Assembly: GCF_965276875.1 (NCBI RefSeq)
Contig: NZ_OZ255701.1
Coordinates: 1,178,001-1,242,000, forward strand
Source of the DNA: Lichenicoccus sp965276875
GTDB taxonomy: Bacteria > Pseudomonadota > Alphaproteobacteria > Acetobacterales > Acetobacteraceae
Direction: 5' to 3'
DNA: 64,000 nt
Part shown: one piece after another, positions 42,016 through 50,741 of the stretch
How positions within the stretch are numbered: position 1 is the first letter of the stretch
How the letters are laid out: every line of letters starts with the position of its first letter
Position numbers and translations under genes: made by a program
The notes under the pieces: generated by a model
The model's database searches: none
Told to the model about the DNA's origin: nothing
The model's input: only the letters and a program-made list of their open reading frames with translations

Positions 42016-45000
42016 CTACGCCGCCGCTCGTTGGGCAGGCTGGCCGATCCGCTCGAACTCGGCGCGCAGTTCCTTCATTCGAACCTCCGCGGATTGAAAC
42101 GCAAGCGTCTTCACCGGGCCGAACCCCCTGATTTCCGACGGTGCGCTAGCGAGCGTAATCGCGGTCTCCAGGTTTGCGGGCGACAGCCGGGGCGCAAGCT
42201 CATTGATCAGAGCCGCGTAGTCATCGACGAGACGCCGCTCCATCCGCCGCTCCGCGCTATGCCCGAACGGATCGAACATCGTGTTGCGCAAGGCCTTGCA
42301 GCGCGCGAGCACGCGGAACAGCGTGAACACCCAGGGTCCGAACCTGCGTTTACGGGGCCGGCCGGTCGCGGGATCGGTGCGCGACAACAGCGGCGGCGAC
42401 AGCCAGACCGACATGCGCGGTGTTTTGTCGAATTCGTCGGCGAGCCGGGCCTTGAAGGACGCCTCGCCGTAGAGCCTGGCGATTTCATACTCGTCCTTGT
42501 AGGCCATGACGCGATAGGCGGTCCTGGCAACGGCTTCCCCGAACCGCTCGCCATCGTCGCCGATCACAAGCGCCGCGCGCCGCGCCAGATCGACCAGCGC
42601 CAGATACCGCGCGGCATAGCGCGCGTCCTGATACAGCGTGAGGTCGTCGACGTAAGCACGCACCATTTCAGCCAACGATGCCGAGCTTTCCTCGCTTGCC
42701 GACAAGCCCGCCATGGCCTCGACCTCGGCGAGGTCGCACGCGGCCAGCCTGCCCCAGCGGAAGGCACGCTTGTTCATCTCGATCGCGGCGCCGTTCAATT
42801 CGACGGCCCGCAGGATCGCCTCCTCCGACAACGGGATCAGACCGTGCTGCCACGCATAGCCGAGCATGAGCACGTTCGCGCCGACCGTGTCACCGAACAA
42901 CCCATACGCCAAGCTGGAGGCACGCAGGGCGAAGCTCCGACCCGGGACGCAGCGCCGCTCCAGGGCGTGCCGCATCCGCGCCATCGGCAGGGTCAGGTCG
43001 CGATCCTGCAAGGCGTCGGCAGTCGGCGTCTCGTCGACGTTGAGGATCGCGGCGGAGCGCGCCGGGCCGAGGCGGTCCAGCGCGGCGGGCTCGCTGGCCG
43101 CCACGAGGTCGGTAGCCAGCACGAGGTCCAGTTCGGCGGGCCCAAGCCGGACGGCGTGGATGTCCCGCGGCGCATGGGCCAGGCGCACCATGCTGACGAC
43201 AGCGCCGTTCTTTTGCGCCAGCCCGGTGAAGTCCAGAACGCTGGCGGCCTTGCCTTGGAGATGGGCGGCGACCCCCAGCAAGGCGCCGATCGTGAGCACG
43301 CCGGCGCCGCCAATGCCGGCGACCTGGATGTTCCAGGTGCCCGCGATCACCGGCAGCGCCGGCGACGACAGCGACGCGAACCGGCTGGCTTCCACGGAGC
43401 GCAAGCGATCCGGATCCGGCTTGCGCATGGCAGCACCTTCGATCTCGACGAAGCTAGGGCAGAACCCCTTGACGCAGGAGAAATCCTTGTTGCAGGCGCT
43501 TTGGTTGATCCGTCGCTTGCGCCCGAACCCGGTCTCCAGGGGTTCGATCGCCACGCAGTTCGATTGCAGCGAGCAATCCCCGCAGCCCTCGCAAACGCGA
43601 GGGTTGATGAACAGCCGCCGATCCGGATCGGTGGACTGGCCGCGCTTACGCCGTCGGCGCTTCTCGGCGGCGCAGGTCTGTTCATAGACGATGGCGGTGA
43701 CGCCGGGGACGTCGCGCAGCTCGCGCTGGATCGTGTCCAACTCATCGCGGTGGCGGATATCGGTGCCAGGCGCCAGATCCGACGTCGCCCGCCAGATCTC
43801 CGGCCGGTCCGAGACCAGGGCGATGCGGGCCACGCCCTCAGCGGCAAGCTGGCGGGTGATACGGGCAGGATCGATGGCGCCCTCGGCCGCCTGTCCGCCG
43901 GTCATGGCGACGGCGTCGTTGTAGAGGATCTTGTAGGTGATGTTGGTCTTCGCCGCGACCGCGGCGCGCACCGCCAGCAGTCCCGAATGCTGGTAGGTGC
44001 CGTCGCCGAGGTTCTGGAAGATATGCGTGGTCAAGGAAAAGGGCGCGGCGCCGATCCATTGCGCGCCTTCGCCGCCCATCTGGCTGAAGGTGCTGGTCTT
44101 TCGGTCCGGCAACGACAAGGCCATCACATGACAGCCGATGCCACCGCCGCTGAGCGAACCATCTGGTGTCCGTGTCGACGTGTTGTGCGGGCATCCCGCG
44201 CAAAAGAAGGGCGTGCGGGACGGAAAGCCGTGCGTTTCGGCAGCGTGCCGCGCACCCAGGCGGTCGAGCCGGTCGGCCAGGTCGTGGCCGTCCTGCGACC
44301 AGTTTGATAGGCGGGCGACGAGCGCGCGCGCGACCAGGAAAGGGGTGAACTCCCCGATCTCGGGCAGCAGCGGCGCGCCGGCCTCGTTCTGCTTGCCAAC
44401 CACAACCGCCCTGTCCTGGCCCGCACTGTTATACATCGCCTGCTTCAGCTGCGCTTCGACGAGGCCGCGCTTTTCCTCGACGACGAGGATCTCCCGCCGC
44501 CCGCGCGCGAACGCGGCGACGCCCGTCGTATCCAGAGGCCAGCTCATCGCGACCTTGTAGATGGCAACGCCGAGCCGCTCGAGGTCGGCGTCGGTGACGT
44601 CCAGATCGGCCAGGGCCTGCATCAGGTCCTGGTGCGCCTTGCCGACGGTGACGATCCCGAGCCAGCCGGCGCCGCCGCCGGTCACGCGGTCCAGCCGGTT
44701 GGCCCTTGCCCAGGCTGTCGCCGCCGGCAGCCGCTCCTCGATCAGGCGGCGCTCCAGCTCGGCCCGCTGCGCCGGCCAGGCCACGCGCGGATCCCAGTTC
44801 AGGCCGTGCGCGGGCACTGCAAACTCTGCCGGTCGCAGGAATTGCGGTGCGGGGTCCGGCAGCTCAAACGCGCCTGCGCACTCGACCACCTCGGCGATCG
44901 TCTTCATCCCAACCCAGAGCCCGGAGAACCGTGACAGCGCGATCCCCGCCAGGCCCAGAGACAGGATTTCGGAGACGGTCGCCGGCTGCAGCACGGGCAT

Positions 45001-45507
45001 GGAGACCGATTGGAAGATGCCGTCGGTCTGATGGGGGAACATGGAGGATTGTGCCGCGTGATCGTCGCCGGCGACCGCCAGCACGCCGCCGAGCGCCGAC
45101 GTGCCGAGCATGTTCGCATTGCGGAACACGTCGCCGGTGCGATCCACGCCGGGACCCTTGCCGTACCAGACGCCGAAAACACCGTCCGCGCGCGTCGGGC
45201 CGAAGGCTGCATGCATCTGCGCGCCCCACAAGGCGGTCGCGGCCATGTCCTCGTTCAGCCCGGGCTGGAAGACGATATCATGCGCCTGCAATTGCCGCTC
45301 GACGCGCCAGAGCTGCTGGTCATAGGCCCCGAGCGGAGACCCACGATAGCCCGAGACCAGTCCGGCCGTGTTCAATCCGGCAAGCCGGTCCGCCCGGCGC
45401 TGCATCATCGGCAGGCGGACCAACGCCTGGATGCCGTTCATCCAGATCGGGCCGCTCTCGCGCGTGTAGACGTCGTTGAGGTTGAACTCGAGATCGATAT
45501 GGGACAT
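42016..45507 (-). CDS. indolepyruvate ferredoxin oxidoreductase, single-chain fused type
   Basis: A 1163-residue fused enzyme of the aerobic alpha/betaproteobacterial type. It oxidatively decarboxylates arylpyruvates (and often branched 2-oxoacids) to acyl-CoA with thiamine diphosphate and Fe-S clusters. It has an N-terminal pyrimidine-domain region (GLVSGYRGSPLGAYDQQLW), a CxxC-type FFCAGCPHNTSTR, the cofactor motif GDGTYQHSGLLAV with LYNDAVAMTGGQ, cluster cysteines in CEGCGDCSLQSNC and CNKDFSCVKGFCPSF, and the gamma domain GTWNIQVAGIGGAGVLT. I chose ATG 45505-45507 (MSHIDLEFNLNDVYTRE), where family members start, over an upstream start that would add 37 unrelated residues. Divergent from an Lrp/AsnC regulator. 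Confidence 0.93.
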   Translation of the reverse strand: MSHIDLEFNLNDVYTRESGPIWMNGIQALVRLPMMQRRADRLAGLNTAGLVSGYRGSPLGAYDQQLWRVERQLQAHDIVFQPGLNEDMAATALWGAQMHAAFGPTRADGVFGVWYGKGPGVDRTGDVFRNANMLGTSALGGVLAVAGDDHAAQSSMFPHQTDGIFQSVSMPVLQPATVSEILSLGLAGIALSRFSGLWVGMKTIAEVVECAGAFELPDPAPQFLRPAEFAVPAHGLNWDPRVAWPAQRAELERRLIEERLPAATAWARANRLDRVTGGGAGWLGIVTVGKAHQDLMQALADLDVTDADLERLGVAIYKVAMSWPLDTTGVAAFARGRREILVVEEKRGLVEAQLKQAMYNSAGQDRAVVVGKQNEAGAPLLPEIGEFTPFLVARALVARLSNWSQDGHDLADRLDRLGARHAAETHGFPSRTPFFCAGCPHNTSTRTPDGSLSGGGIGCHVMALSLPDRKTSTFSQMGGEGAQWIGAAPFSLTTHIFQNLGDGTYQHSGLLAVRAAVAAKTNITYKILYNDAVAMTGGQAAEGAIDPARITRQLAAEGVARIALVSDRPEIWRATSDLAPGTDIRHRDELDTIQRELRDVPGVTAIVYEQTCAAEKRRRRKRGQSTDPDRRLFINPRVCEGCGDCSLQSNCVAIEPLETGFGRKRRINQSACNKDFSCVKGFCPSFVEIEGAAMRKPDPDRLRSVEASRFASLSSPALPVIAGTWNIQVAGIGGAGVLTIGALLGVAAHLQGKAASVLDFTGLAQKNGAVVSMVRLAHAPRDIHAVRLGPAELDLVLATDLVAASEPAALDRLGPARSAAILNVDETPTADALQDRDLTLPMARMRHALERRCVPGRSFALRASSLAYGLFGDTVGANVLMLGYAWQHGLIPLSEEAILRAVELNGAAIEMNKRAFRWGRLAACDLAEVEAMAGLSASEESSASLAEMVRAYVDDLTLYQDARYAARYLALVDLARRAALVIGDDGERFGEAVARTAYRVMAYKDEYEIARLYGEASFKARLADEFDKTPRMSVWLSPPLLSRTDPATGRPRKRRFGPWVFTLFRVLARCKALRNTMFDPFGHSAERRMERRLVDDYAALINELAPRLSPANLETAITLASAPSEIRGFGPVKTLAFQSAEVRMKELRAEFERIGQPAQRAAA

Positions 45508-45548
45508 CCGGACCCCCGCTGGCGTATGACCAACGTAGCCGGTCCCGG

Positions 45549-45587
45549 TCGGCGGAAGGCACCATTCCTGCCCGCAATCGGCGGAAG
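45549..45587. promoter_or_regulatory. direct repeats TCGGCGGAAG in the lrp/iorAB divergent promoter
   Basis: TCGGCGGAAG occurs at 45549-45558 and again at 45578-45587, 29 bp apart (about three helical turns), between the ferredoxin oxidoreductase and the Lrp/AsnC gene. Lrp-family octamers bind spaced sites on one DNA face, so these are plausible autoregulatory and target sites. Confidence 0.35.
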
Positions 45588-45629
45588 TCGTAGGGCGAAA
45601 CCCCTCCGGAACAGGCATTTTGGAGTGTC

Positions 45630-46100
45630 ATGGCCCAGACGAGCAATCTCGACGCGACCGACCGCAAGATCCTCCGTATCCTCGGCGAGCATGGCCGGAT
45701 CGGTTGGAACGAGCTGGCCGACGCGGTGTCGCTGTCCCAGACGCCCACGATACGCCGCGTGCGGCGCATGGAGGAGGCGGGCCTCATCGAAGGTTACACG
45801 GCTAGGCTGAACGAGGCGCGCCTGGTCGGGTCGATCAGCGTCTTCGTATCGGTGACGCTCGAACGGCAAGCGGAAGCCGCCCTCGGCGCCTTCGAGACGG
45901 AGATCGTGAAGTCGCCCAACGTGCTGAGCTGCTTTTTGATGACCGGCGGCGCCGACTACCTGCTGCGCGTCGTCGTCGAGGACCTCGCGGATTACCAGCG
46001 TTTTCTGATGGGAACGCTCACCCGAATTCCCGGTGTTGCGCATATCCAGTCGAGTTTCGCCCTGCGGCCGGTGCTGCAACGCTCCGTCGTCCCCCTCTAG
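45630..46100 (+). CDS. Lrp/AsnC family transcriptional regulator
   Basis: A 156-residue regulator: N-terminal helix-turn-helix (LDATDRKILRILGEHGRIGW, then AVSLSQTPTIRRVRRMEEAG) and a C-terminal RAM ligand-binding domain (SCFLMTGGADYLLRVVVEDL). GGAG precedes the ATG. It is transcribed divergently from the indolepyruvate ferredoxin oxidoreductase, a common pairing in which an amino acid or its 2-oxoacid acts as ligand to induce the oxidoreductase. Aromatic or branched amino acids are the likely effectors. Confidence 0.92.
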   Translation: MAQTSNLDATDRKILRILGEHGRIGWNELADAVSLSQTPTIRRVRRMEEAGLIEGYTARLNEARLVGSISVFVSVTLERQAEAALGAFETEIVKSPNVLSCFLMTGGADYLLRVVVEDLADYQRFLMGTLTRIPGVAHIQSSFALRPVLQRSVVPL

Positions 46101-46170
46101 ACTAGCCCAGCACGACCTGCCCCCGTTTTGGAATCTCTAGTCGGGATTGCTGGCGAAGAGGAGTGGATGG

Positions 46171-46749
46171 TCAGCCGCCGCGGTCGTTGACGATCTGGCT
46201 GACCAGCAGATCGATGCGCGCCTCCTGGCGTTCCGCCGGGATGCGGCCGCCACCACGCAGGACCGCCAGGCCGTGCAGCGCGGCCCAGGTGACTTCCGCC
46301 CGCAGTTCGGGAAGCGCGTCGAACGGATTGAGCGCGCCGACCAGTTCACCGAAGGCAGCCTCCAAGGATGGCGGCGTGTCAAAGCTTGCGAACTCCACAT
46401 CAATCGGCAGCACGAACATGGCCTGATAGAGCGCCGGCCGTTCGGCGGCGAATGTCAGGTAGGCGCCGCAGACCGCTCGCAACGCCAGCCGAGGCTCAGC
46501 CATAGCCGACCGCGCCTGGGACAGTCGGATAGCAAGCTCTGCGAAGCCCTCGATCGCGACGGCGCGCACGATCGCGTCCTTGCCGTCGAAATGGCTGTAC
46601 AGCACCGGCTGGCTGTACTCCACGAGCTCGGCCAGCCGGCGCGTTGTCACCGCCTCCCACCCCTCGGCCTCGGCGAGACAACGCGCCGCCGTAATGATCA
46701 GATCATGGCGATGAGCGCGTTCTCGGCGGCGGCGATCTGCGACGGACAT
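46171..46749 (-). CDS. TetR family transcriptional regulator
   Basis: A 192-residue repressor with an N-terminal helix-turn-helix (RHDLIITAARCLAEAEGWEA, TTRRLAELVEYSQPVLYSHF) followed by a helical ligand domain that contains an all-helical WHG-type (TetR_C_33-like) region ending WAALHGLAVLRGGGR. The DNA upstream carries two matching palindromes, one nine bases from its start and one before the divergent DUF4267 gene. It therefore most likely represses itself and that gene. Inducer unknown. Confidence 0.92.
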   Translation of the reverse strand: MSVADRRRRERAHRHDLIITAARCLAEAEGWEAVTTRRLAELVEYSQPVLYSHFDGKDAIVRAVAIEGFAELAIRLSQARSAMAEPRLALRAVCGAYLTFAAERPALYQAMFVLPIDVEFASFDTPPSLEAAFGELVGALNPFDALPELRAEVTWAALHGLAVLRGGGRIPAERQEARIDLLVSQIVNDRGG

Positions 46750-46757
46750 AAGCTTGT

Positions 46758-46772
46758 TCTAATTACGCTAGA
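46758..46772. promoter_or_regulatory. TetR operator 1 (TCTAATTACGCTAGA)
   Basis: An imperfect 15-bp palindrome, nine bases before the tetR start, matching the perfect palindrome at 46810-46824 in its TCTA and GCTAGA arms. It would block tetR transcription. Confidence 0.55.
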
Positions 46773-46809
46773 AAGTCTGTCAATGCTATAAATTTCTATT
46801 GAAGTTTTC

Positions 46810-46824
46810 TCTAGCAGTGCTAGA
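46810..46824. promoter_or_regulatory. TetR operator 2 (TCTAGCAGTGCTAGA)
   Basis: A perfect 7+1+7 palindrome 29 bp upstream of the DUF4267 start. Its centre is 52 bp, five helical turns, from the centre of operator 1. The TetR protein encoded alongside is the obvious ligand. Confidence 0.65.
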
Positions 46825-46853
46825 TAATTGCTTGCAGTGCAGGAGAGACCGCC

Positions 46854-47246
46854 ATGCTGACCACCATCGCCTCCACCATCTCCGGCGTGATCGGCGTTGG
46901 CATCATCATCCTGGGCGTTCGCTTCCTGTTGGCGCCACGGGCCGCCGCGGCCGGGTACGGCATTGCCGCCGATCCGTCAGGAGTGCCAACCCCAACCGGC
47001 AGCCCTTACCCCTGGCTTTACGCCAAGGGGGTGCGCGATATCGTCTCGGGGATTTTCATCATCGTACTGCTGGCCAACCGCGCGCCACACCTGCTGGGCG
47101 TGTTCATGGCCGCCGCCAGCATCATTCCCGTGGGCGATGCGGCGATCGTCCTGCGCAGCGGCGGAACCCGGGCGACCGCCTTTGGCATCCACGGCGCCAC
47201 GGCGGCGGTCATCCTGGCCGCGAGTGCAGCACTGCTCACGGCCTGA
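46854..47246 (+). CDS. DUF4267 family small membrane protein
   Basis: A 130-residue protein with four hydrophobic segments (SGVIGVGIIILGVRFLLAP, IVSGIFIIVLLANR, LLGVFMAAASIIPVGDAAIV, AAVILAASAALLTA) and the AAGYGI/YAKGVRDI motifs of the DUF4267 family. Members are uncharacterised inner membrane proteins often found next to TetR repressors, as here. AGGAGA precedes ATG. A stress or solvent response function is only a guess. The following 203 bp (47247-47449) show no gene. Confidence 0.88.
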   Translation: MLTTIASTISGVIGVGIIILGVRFLLAPRAAAAGYGIAADPSGVPTPTGSPYPWLYAKGVRDIVSGIFIIVLLANRAPHLLGVFMAAASIIPVGDAAIVLRSGGTRATAFGIHGATAAVILAASAALLTA

Positions 47247-47449
47247 GTGCCGTTTGATCCCTTCACGATTTCTTGGCACGGGAGCAACCCACGTGGCTCT
47301 GCTCGGCATGTCCTGCAGACGGACCCAAAGAGTTACTGCGACGTCTTTATCCTCGTCGGCATGAGCCCGGACAAGGGCGCCGTGCGCCCCGCTAGCTGAT
47401 CCGCTACAGTTCCTGGCGCTCCGGAAGAGGGCGCGGAGGAAGATCGTAC

Positions 47450-48766
47450 ATGGCAGACCGACCCAGCGACGCGCCCGGCTTTGATGTGGCAAGGCCAGGG
47501 CACACACCGCTCGATCGGCAGCAGATCATGGGTTTCTGGGCCGCCTGGGCGGGCTGGATGCTCGACGGGATGGATAGCGTGATCTACGCGCTCGTCCTCG
47601 GCCCGGCGCTCAGGCAATTGCTGCCGCATTCGGGCATCCTGGCCACGCCGGTCAGCATCGGATTCTGGGGCTCCTTGCTCTTTGCGCTGTTCCTAGTGGG
47701 CTGGGGATTATCGTTCGTATGGGGGCCGATCGGCGACCGGTTCGGCCGCACCCGTACGCTTGCCATGACCATCCTGATCTACGCCGTCTTTACCGGTGCC
47801 GCAGCGCTTTCGACCAACGTGTGGGAGCTTGCCCTGTTTCGTTTCCTCGCCGGCATCGGCATCGGCGGCGAATGGGCGATGGCCGGCACCTATGTCGCCG
47901 AGGCATGGCCGGAGGACCGCAGGCGCGCGGGGGCCGGCTATCTGCAGACCGGCTACTACGCCGGGTTCTTCGTCGCGGCAGCGCTCAACTTCACCGTCGG
48001 CGCCGCCTATGGCTGGCGGGCGATGTTTCTCTGCGGCCTGGCACCCGTGGCGGTCTCAATCGTGACGTTGCTGCGGGTGCGCGAGCCGGCGCGCTGGGAG
48101 CGTTCGGCGCATGGCACGCCAGCACCTTCGCCCCTCAGAGGCATCTTCGCGCCGCGCTATCTGCGCCGCACGATCGTGATGTCTGTGTTGCTGACGGTTG
48201 CGATCATTGGGCTCTGGGCCGGCGCCGTCTACGAGCCCACCGCCATCGTGCTGCTGGCCAGGGCAAGCGGCCTGACCGGTGCCGCCATCCCGCATAGTGT
48301 CTCGCTTGGCACCGGTATCCTTTCGATCGGCACGATCCTCGGCTGCCTCGCCGTGGCGCCGCTCGCCGAACGGTTCGGGCGGCGGGGCGCGCTTGCGATC
48401 TATTTCGCCGGTATGGCTGTTATGATCGTGCTCTGCTTCGGCTGGGCGTATTATTTGCCGGCCGGCACGGCGCTCCCGGTGTTCGTCGGGCTGTTGTTCC
48501 TGCTCGGCCTGTTCGGTGGGAACTTCGCGATGTTCACCCTCTGGCTACCGGAGCAGTTCGGCACCGAGGTGCGCGCGACCGCCTTCGCCTTTTGCACCTC
48601 GGTCGGCCGCTTCGTCGGCGCCGCGGTCAATTTCGGCCTGGCCGCCGCGGTGCGCGGCGCGGGCACGATCGGCACGCCTATCGCCTGGACAGCCGTCGCC
48701 TTCGGCATCGGTCTCCTGGTGATCCCCTTCGCCGCGGAAACGCGCGGCGAGCGCCTGCCGGACTGA
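47450..48766 (+). CDS. MFS transporter, candidate malonate carrier
   Basis: A 438-residue twelve-helix carrier. AWAGWMLDGMDSVIYALV in helix 1 has the D-G-M-D motif of the SHS/AAHS carboxylate transporters, GPIGDRFGRTRTL is the loop 2-3 motif and GIGIGGEWAMAGTYVAEAWP is the helix 4-5 region. GGAGGA precedes the ATG. It lies four bases ahead of mdcA, in the place where other malonate decarboxylase clusters carry MdcL/MdcM or MdcF, so malonate import is inferred. Family members carry lactate, pyruvate, sialate and aromatic acids, so specificity needs testing. Confidence 0.87.
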   Translation: MADRPSDAPGFDVARPGHTPLDRQQIMGFWAAWAGWMLDGMDSVIYALVLGPALRQLLPHSGILATPVSIGFWGSLLFALFLVGWGLSFVWGPIGDRFGRTRTLAMTILIYAVFTGAAALSTNVWELALFRFLAGIGIGGEWAMAGTYVAEAWPEDRRRAGAGYLQTGYYAGFFVAAALNFTVGAAYGWRAMFLCGLAPVAVSIVTLLRVREPARWERSAHGTPAPSPLRGIFAPRYLRRTIVMSVLLTVAIIGLWAGAVYEPTAIVLLARASGLTGAAIPHSVSLGTGILSIGTILGCLAVAPLAERFGRRGALAIYFAGMAVMIVLCFGWAYYLPAGTALPVFVGLLFLLGLFGGNFAMFTLWLPEQFGTEVRATAFAFCTSVGRFVGAAVNFGLAAAVRGAGTIGTPIAWTAVAFGIGLLVIPFAAETRGERLPD

Positions 48767-48770
48767 CCGC

Positions 48771-50414
48771 ATGACCCGCTCATGGCGCTCCCAGCAGGAC
48801 GACCGCGCGGCACGCCTGGCCATCGCCGCACCGCTCGCCCGCGGCAAGCAGGTCGCGGCGGTGGACACGACGGCGCTGCTGGAGGCGCTGATCCGGCCGC
48901 ACGACCGCGTCTGCCTGGAGGGTGACAACCAGAAGCAGGCCGACCATCTGGCGCAGGCGCTCGCCGCCGCTGACCCGGCACGGCTGCACGATCTGCACAT
49001 CGTGCAGTCCGGCATCGTGCTTGCCGAGCACCTCGATTTGTTTGCGCGCGGCATCGCCCGCAAGCTCGACTTCTCGTATTCGGGGCCGCAATCGGGCGCC
49101 CTCGTGCACGCGCTCAACGCCGGCACCATCGAGCTCGGCGCCATCCACACCTATCTCGAGCTGTTCTCGCGCTACTTCATCGACCTGACGCCGCGCGTGG
49201 CCCTGATCGCCGCGGTCAGCGCCGACACTGACGGCAACCTCTATACCGGCCCGAACACCGAAGACACGCCGACCATCGTCGAGGCGACCGCGTTCAAGGA
49301 CGGGATCGTCGTCGCCCAGGTCAACGAGATCGTGGACCGGGTGCCCCGCGTCGACATCCCCGGCGACCGGGTGGATTTCGTCGTCGAGGCGCCCACGCCC
49401 TTTTATGTCGAACCCCTGTTCACCCGCGACCCGGCGAGTGTGACGGAGACGCAAATCCTGATGGCGATGCTGGCCCTGCGCGGGATCTACGCCCCGTATG
49501 GCGTGCGCCGGCTCAATCACGGCATCGGCTTCGGCACCGCCGCGATCGAACTGATCCTGCCAACCTATGGCGAATCGCTTGGCCTGCGCGGCAAGGTCGC
49601 GACGCATTGGGCGCTCAACCCGCACCCGACGCTGGTTCCCGCGATCGAGAGCGGCTGGGTCGAGCGCATCCATTGCTTCGGCTCCGAGGTCGGCATGGAC
49701 GGCTACATCGCGGCCCGGCCCGACATCTATTTCACCGGACGCGATGGCTCGCTACGCTCCAATCGCGCCTACTGCCAGGCGGCTGGCCTGTATGCGACCG
49801 ACATGTTCATCGGCGCGACCCTGCAGATCGACCTCGCCGGCAACAGCTCGACGGTGACGGCGGACCGGATCGCGGGCTTCGGCGGCGCGCCTAACATGGG
49901 CGCCGACCCACACGGGCGGCGGCACGTCTCGGAGGCGTGGCTGCGTGCCGGGCAAGAGGCAGGCGACGTGGGCCCGCTCGCGCGCGGCCGCAAGCTCGTC
50001 GTGCAGCTGGTGGAAACCGTCGGCGAGAAGCAGGCGCCGGCCTTCGTCGAGCGGCTCGATAGCCTGGACCTGGCGGAGCGGCTCGGCCTGGAGCTAGCGC
50101 CCGTGATGATCTACGGCGACGACGTCACTCATATCGTGACCGAGGAGGGCATCGCCAACCTGCTGCTCTGCCGCGGCGCCGACGAGCGTGAGCAGGCGAT
50201 CCGCGGCGTCGCGGGATACACCGAGGTGGGGCGCAAGCGGGACCGCGCGGCGGTCGCGGCCCTGCGGGAGCGGGGCGTGATACGCCGGCCGGAGGATCTC
50301 GGCATCGACCCGCTGGACGCGACGCGGCAGCTGCTGGCGGCGCGCTCGATCAAGGACCTGGTGCGTTGGTCGGGTGGGCTCTATTGGCCGCCGCCGCGGT
50401 TCCGCAACTGGTGA
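48771..50414 (+). CDS. mdcA: malonate decarboxylase alpha subunit (acetyl-ACP:malonate ACP transferase)
   Basis: A 547-residue CoA-transferase-like protein matching MdcA: ALIRPHDRVCLEGDNQKQAD, VSADTDGNLYTGPNTEDTPT, LNHGIGFGTAAIELILPTYG, GSEVGMDGYIAARPDIYFTG and GGAPNMGADPHGRRHVS are typical. It exchanges the acetyl group on the carrier subunit for malonate before decarboxylation. Length is the family norm (about 550). First gene of the complete mdcA-C-D-E-G-B-H set that degrades malonate to acetate and CO2 in the cytoplasm (biotin-independent type, as no mad biotin genes are present). Confidence 0.95.
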   Translation: MTRSWRSQQDDRAARLAIAAPLARGKQVAAVDTTALLEALIRPHDRVCLEGDNQKQADHLAQALAAADPARLHDLHIVQSGIVLAEHLDLFARGIARKLDFSYSGPQSGALVHALNAGTIELGAIHTYLELFSRYFIDLTPRVALIAAVSADTDGNLYTGPNTEDTPTIVEATAFKDGIVVAQVNEIVDRVPRVDIPGDRVDFVVEAPTPFYVEPLFTRDPASVTETQILMAMLALRGIYAPYGVRRLNHGIGFGTAAIELILPTYGESLGLRGKVATHWALNPHPTLVPAIESGWVERIHCFGSEVGMDGYIAARPDIYFTGRDGSLRSNRAYCQAAGLYATDMFIGATLQIDLAGNSSTVTADRIAGFGGAPNMGADPHGRRHVSEAWLRAGQEAGDVGPLARGRKLVVQLVETVGEKQAPAFVERLDSLDLAERLGLELAPVMIYGDDVTHIVTEEGIANLLLCRGADEREQAIRGVAGYTEVGRKRDRAAVAALRERGVIRRPEDLGIDPLDATRQLLAARSIKDLVRWSGGLYWPPPRFRNW

Positions 50415-50429
50415 GGGAGAGTCTCGACG

Positions 50430-50741
50430 ATGGAGACGTACGAATTCGGCCACGAGGCAACGTCCCGGCTGCCCGGCACACGGACGAGCGCCATCGCCGG
50501 CGTGGTCGCGTCCGGCAATCTCGAAGTGCTGCTTGAGCGGATTGCCGACGGCGCGCGCTGCGAGATCACGGTGGTGACGCCGGTGAGCGGCTTTGAGCCA
50601 ATGTGGCAGGCGGTGGTGCAAGACTTCGTGGAGCGGCACGCGCCGGGCGGCCTGCGCATCTCGATCAACGATGGCGGCGCGCGGCCGGATACCGTCTCGC
50701 TCCGCCTCGCGCAGGGCGTGCGGCTGATGACGACGCCATGA
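50430..50741 (+). CDS. mdcC: malonate decarboxylase acyl carrier protein (delta subunit)
   Basis: A 103-residue carrier. The serine that receives the 2'-(5''-phosphoribosyl)-3'-dephospho-CoA group is S28 in GVVASGNLEVL, matching the SGNLEV motif of MdcC and CitD. It ferries acetyl and malonyl groups between the alpha subunit and the decarboxylase. GGGAG precedes ATG; its stop overlaps the mdcD start. Confidence 0.94.
   Translation: METYEFGHEATSRLPGTRTSAIAGVVASGNLEVLLERIADGARCEITVVTPVSGFEPMWQAVVQDFVERHAPGGLRISINDGGARPDTVSLRLAQGVRLMTTP

Noticed and set aside
41710..44307. Very long plus-strand open frame of 865 codons
   Set aside because: It is antisense to the indolepyruvate ferredoxin oxidoreductase and acyl-CoA dehydrogenase, has no recognisable domain and an Arg/Ala/Gly-rich composition typical of antisense frames in high-GC DNA.
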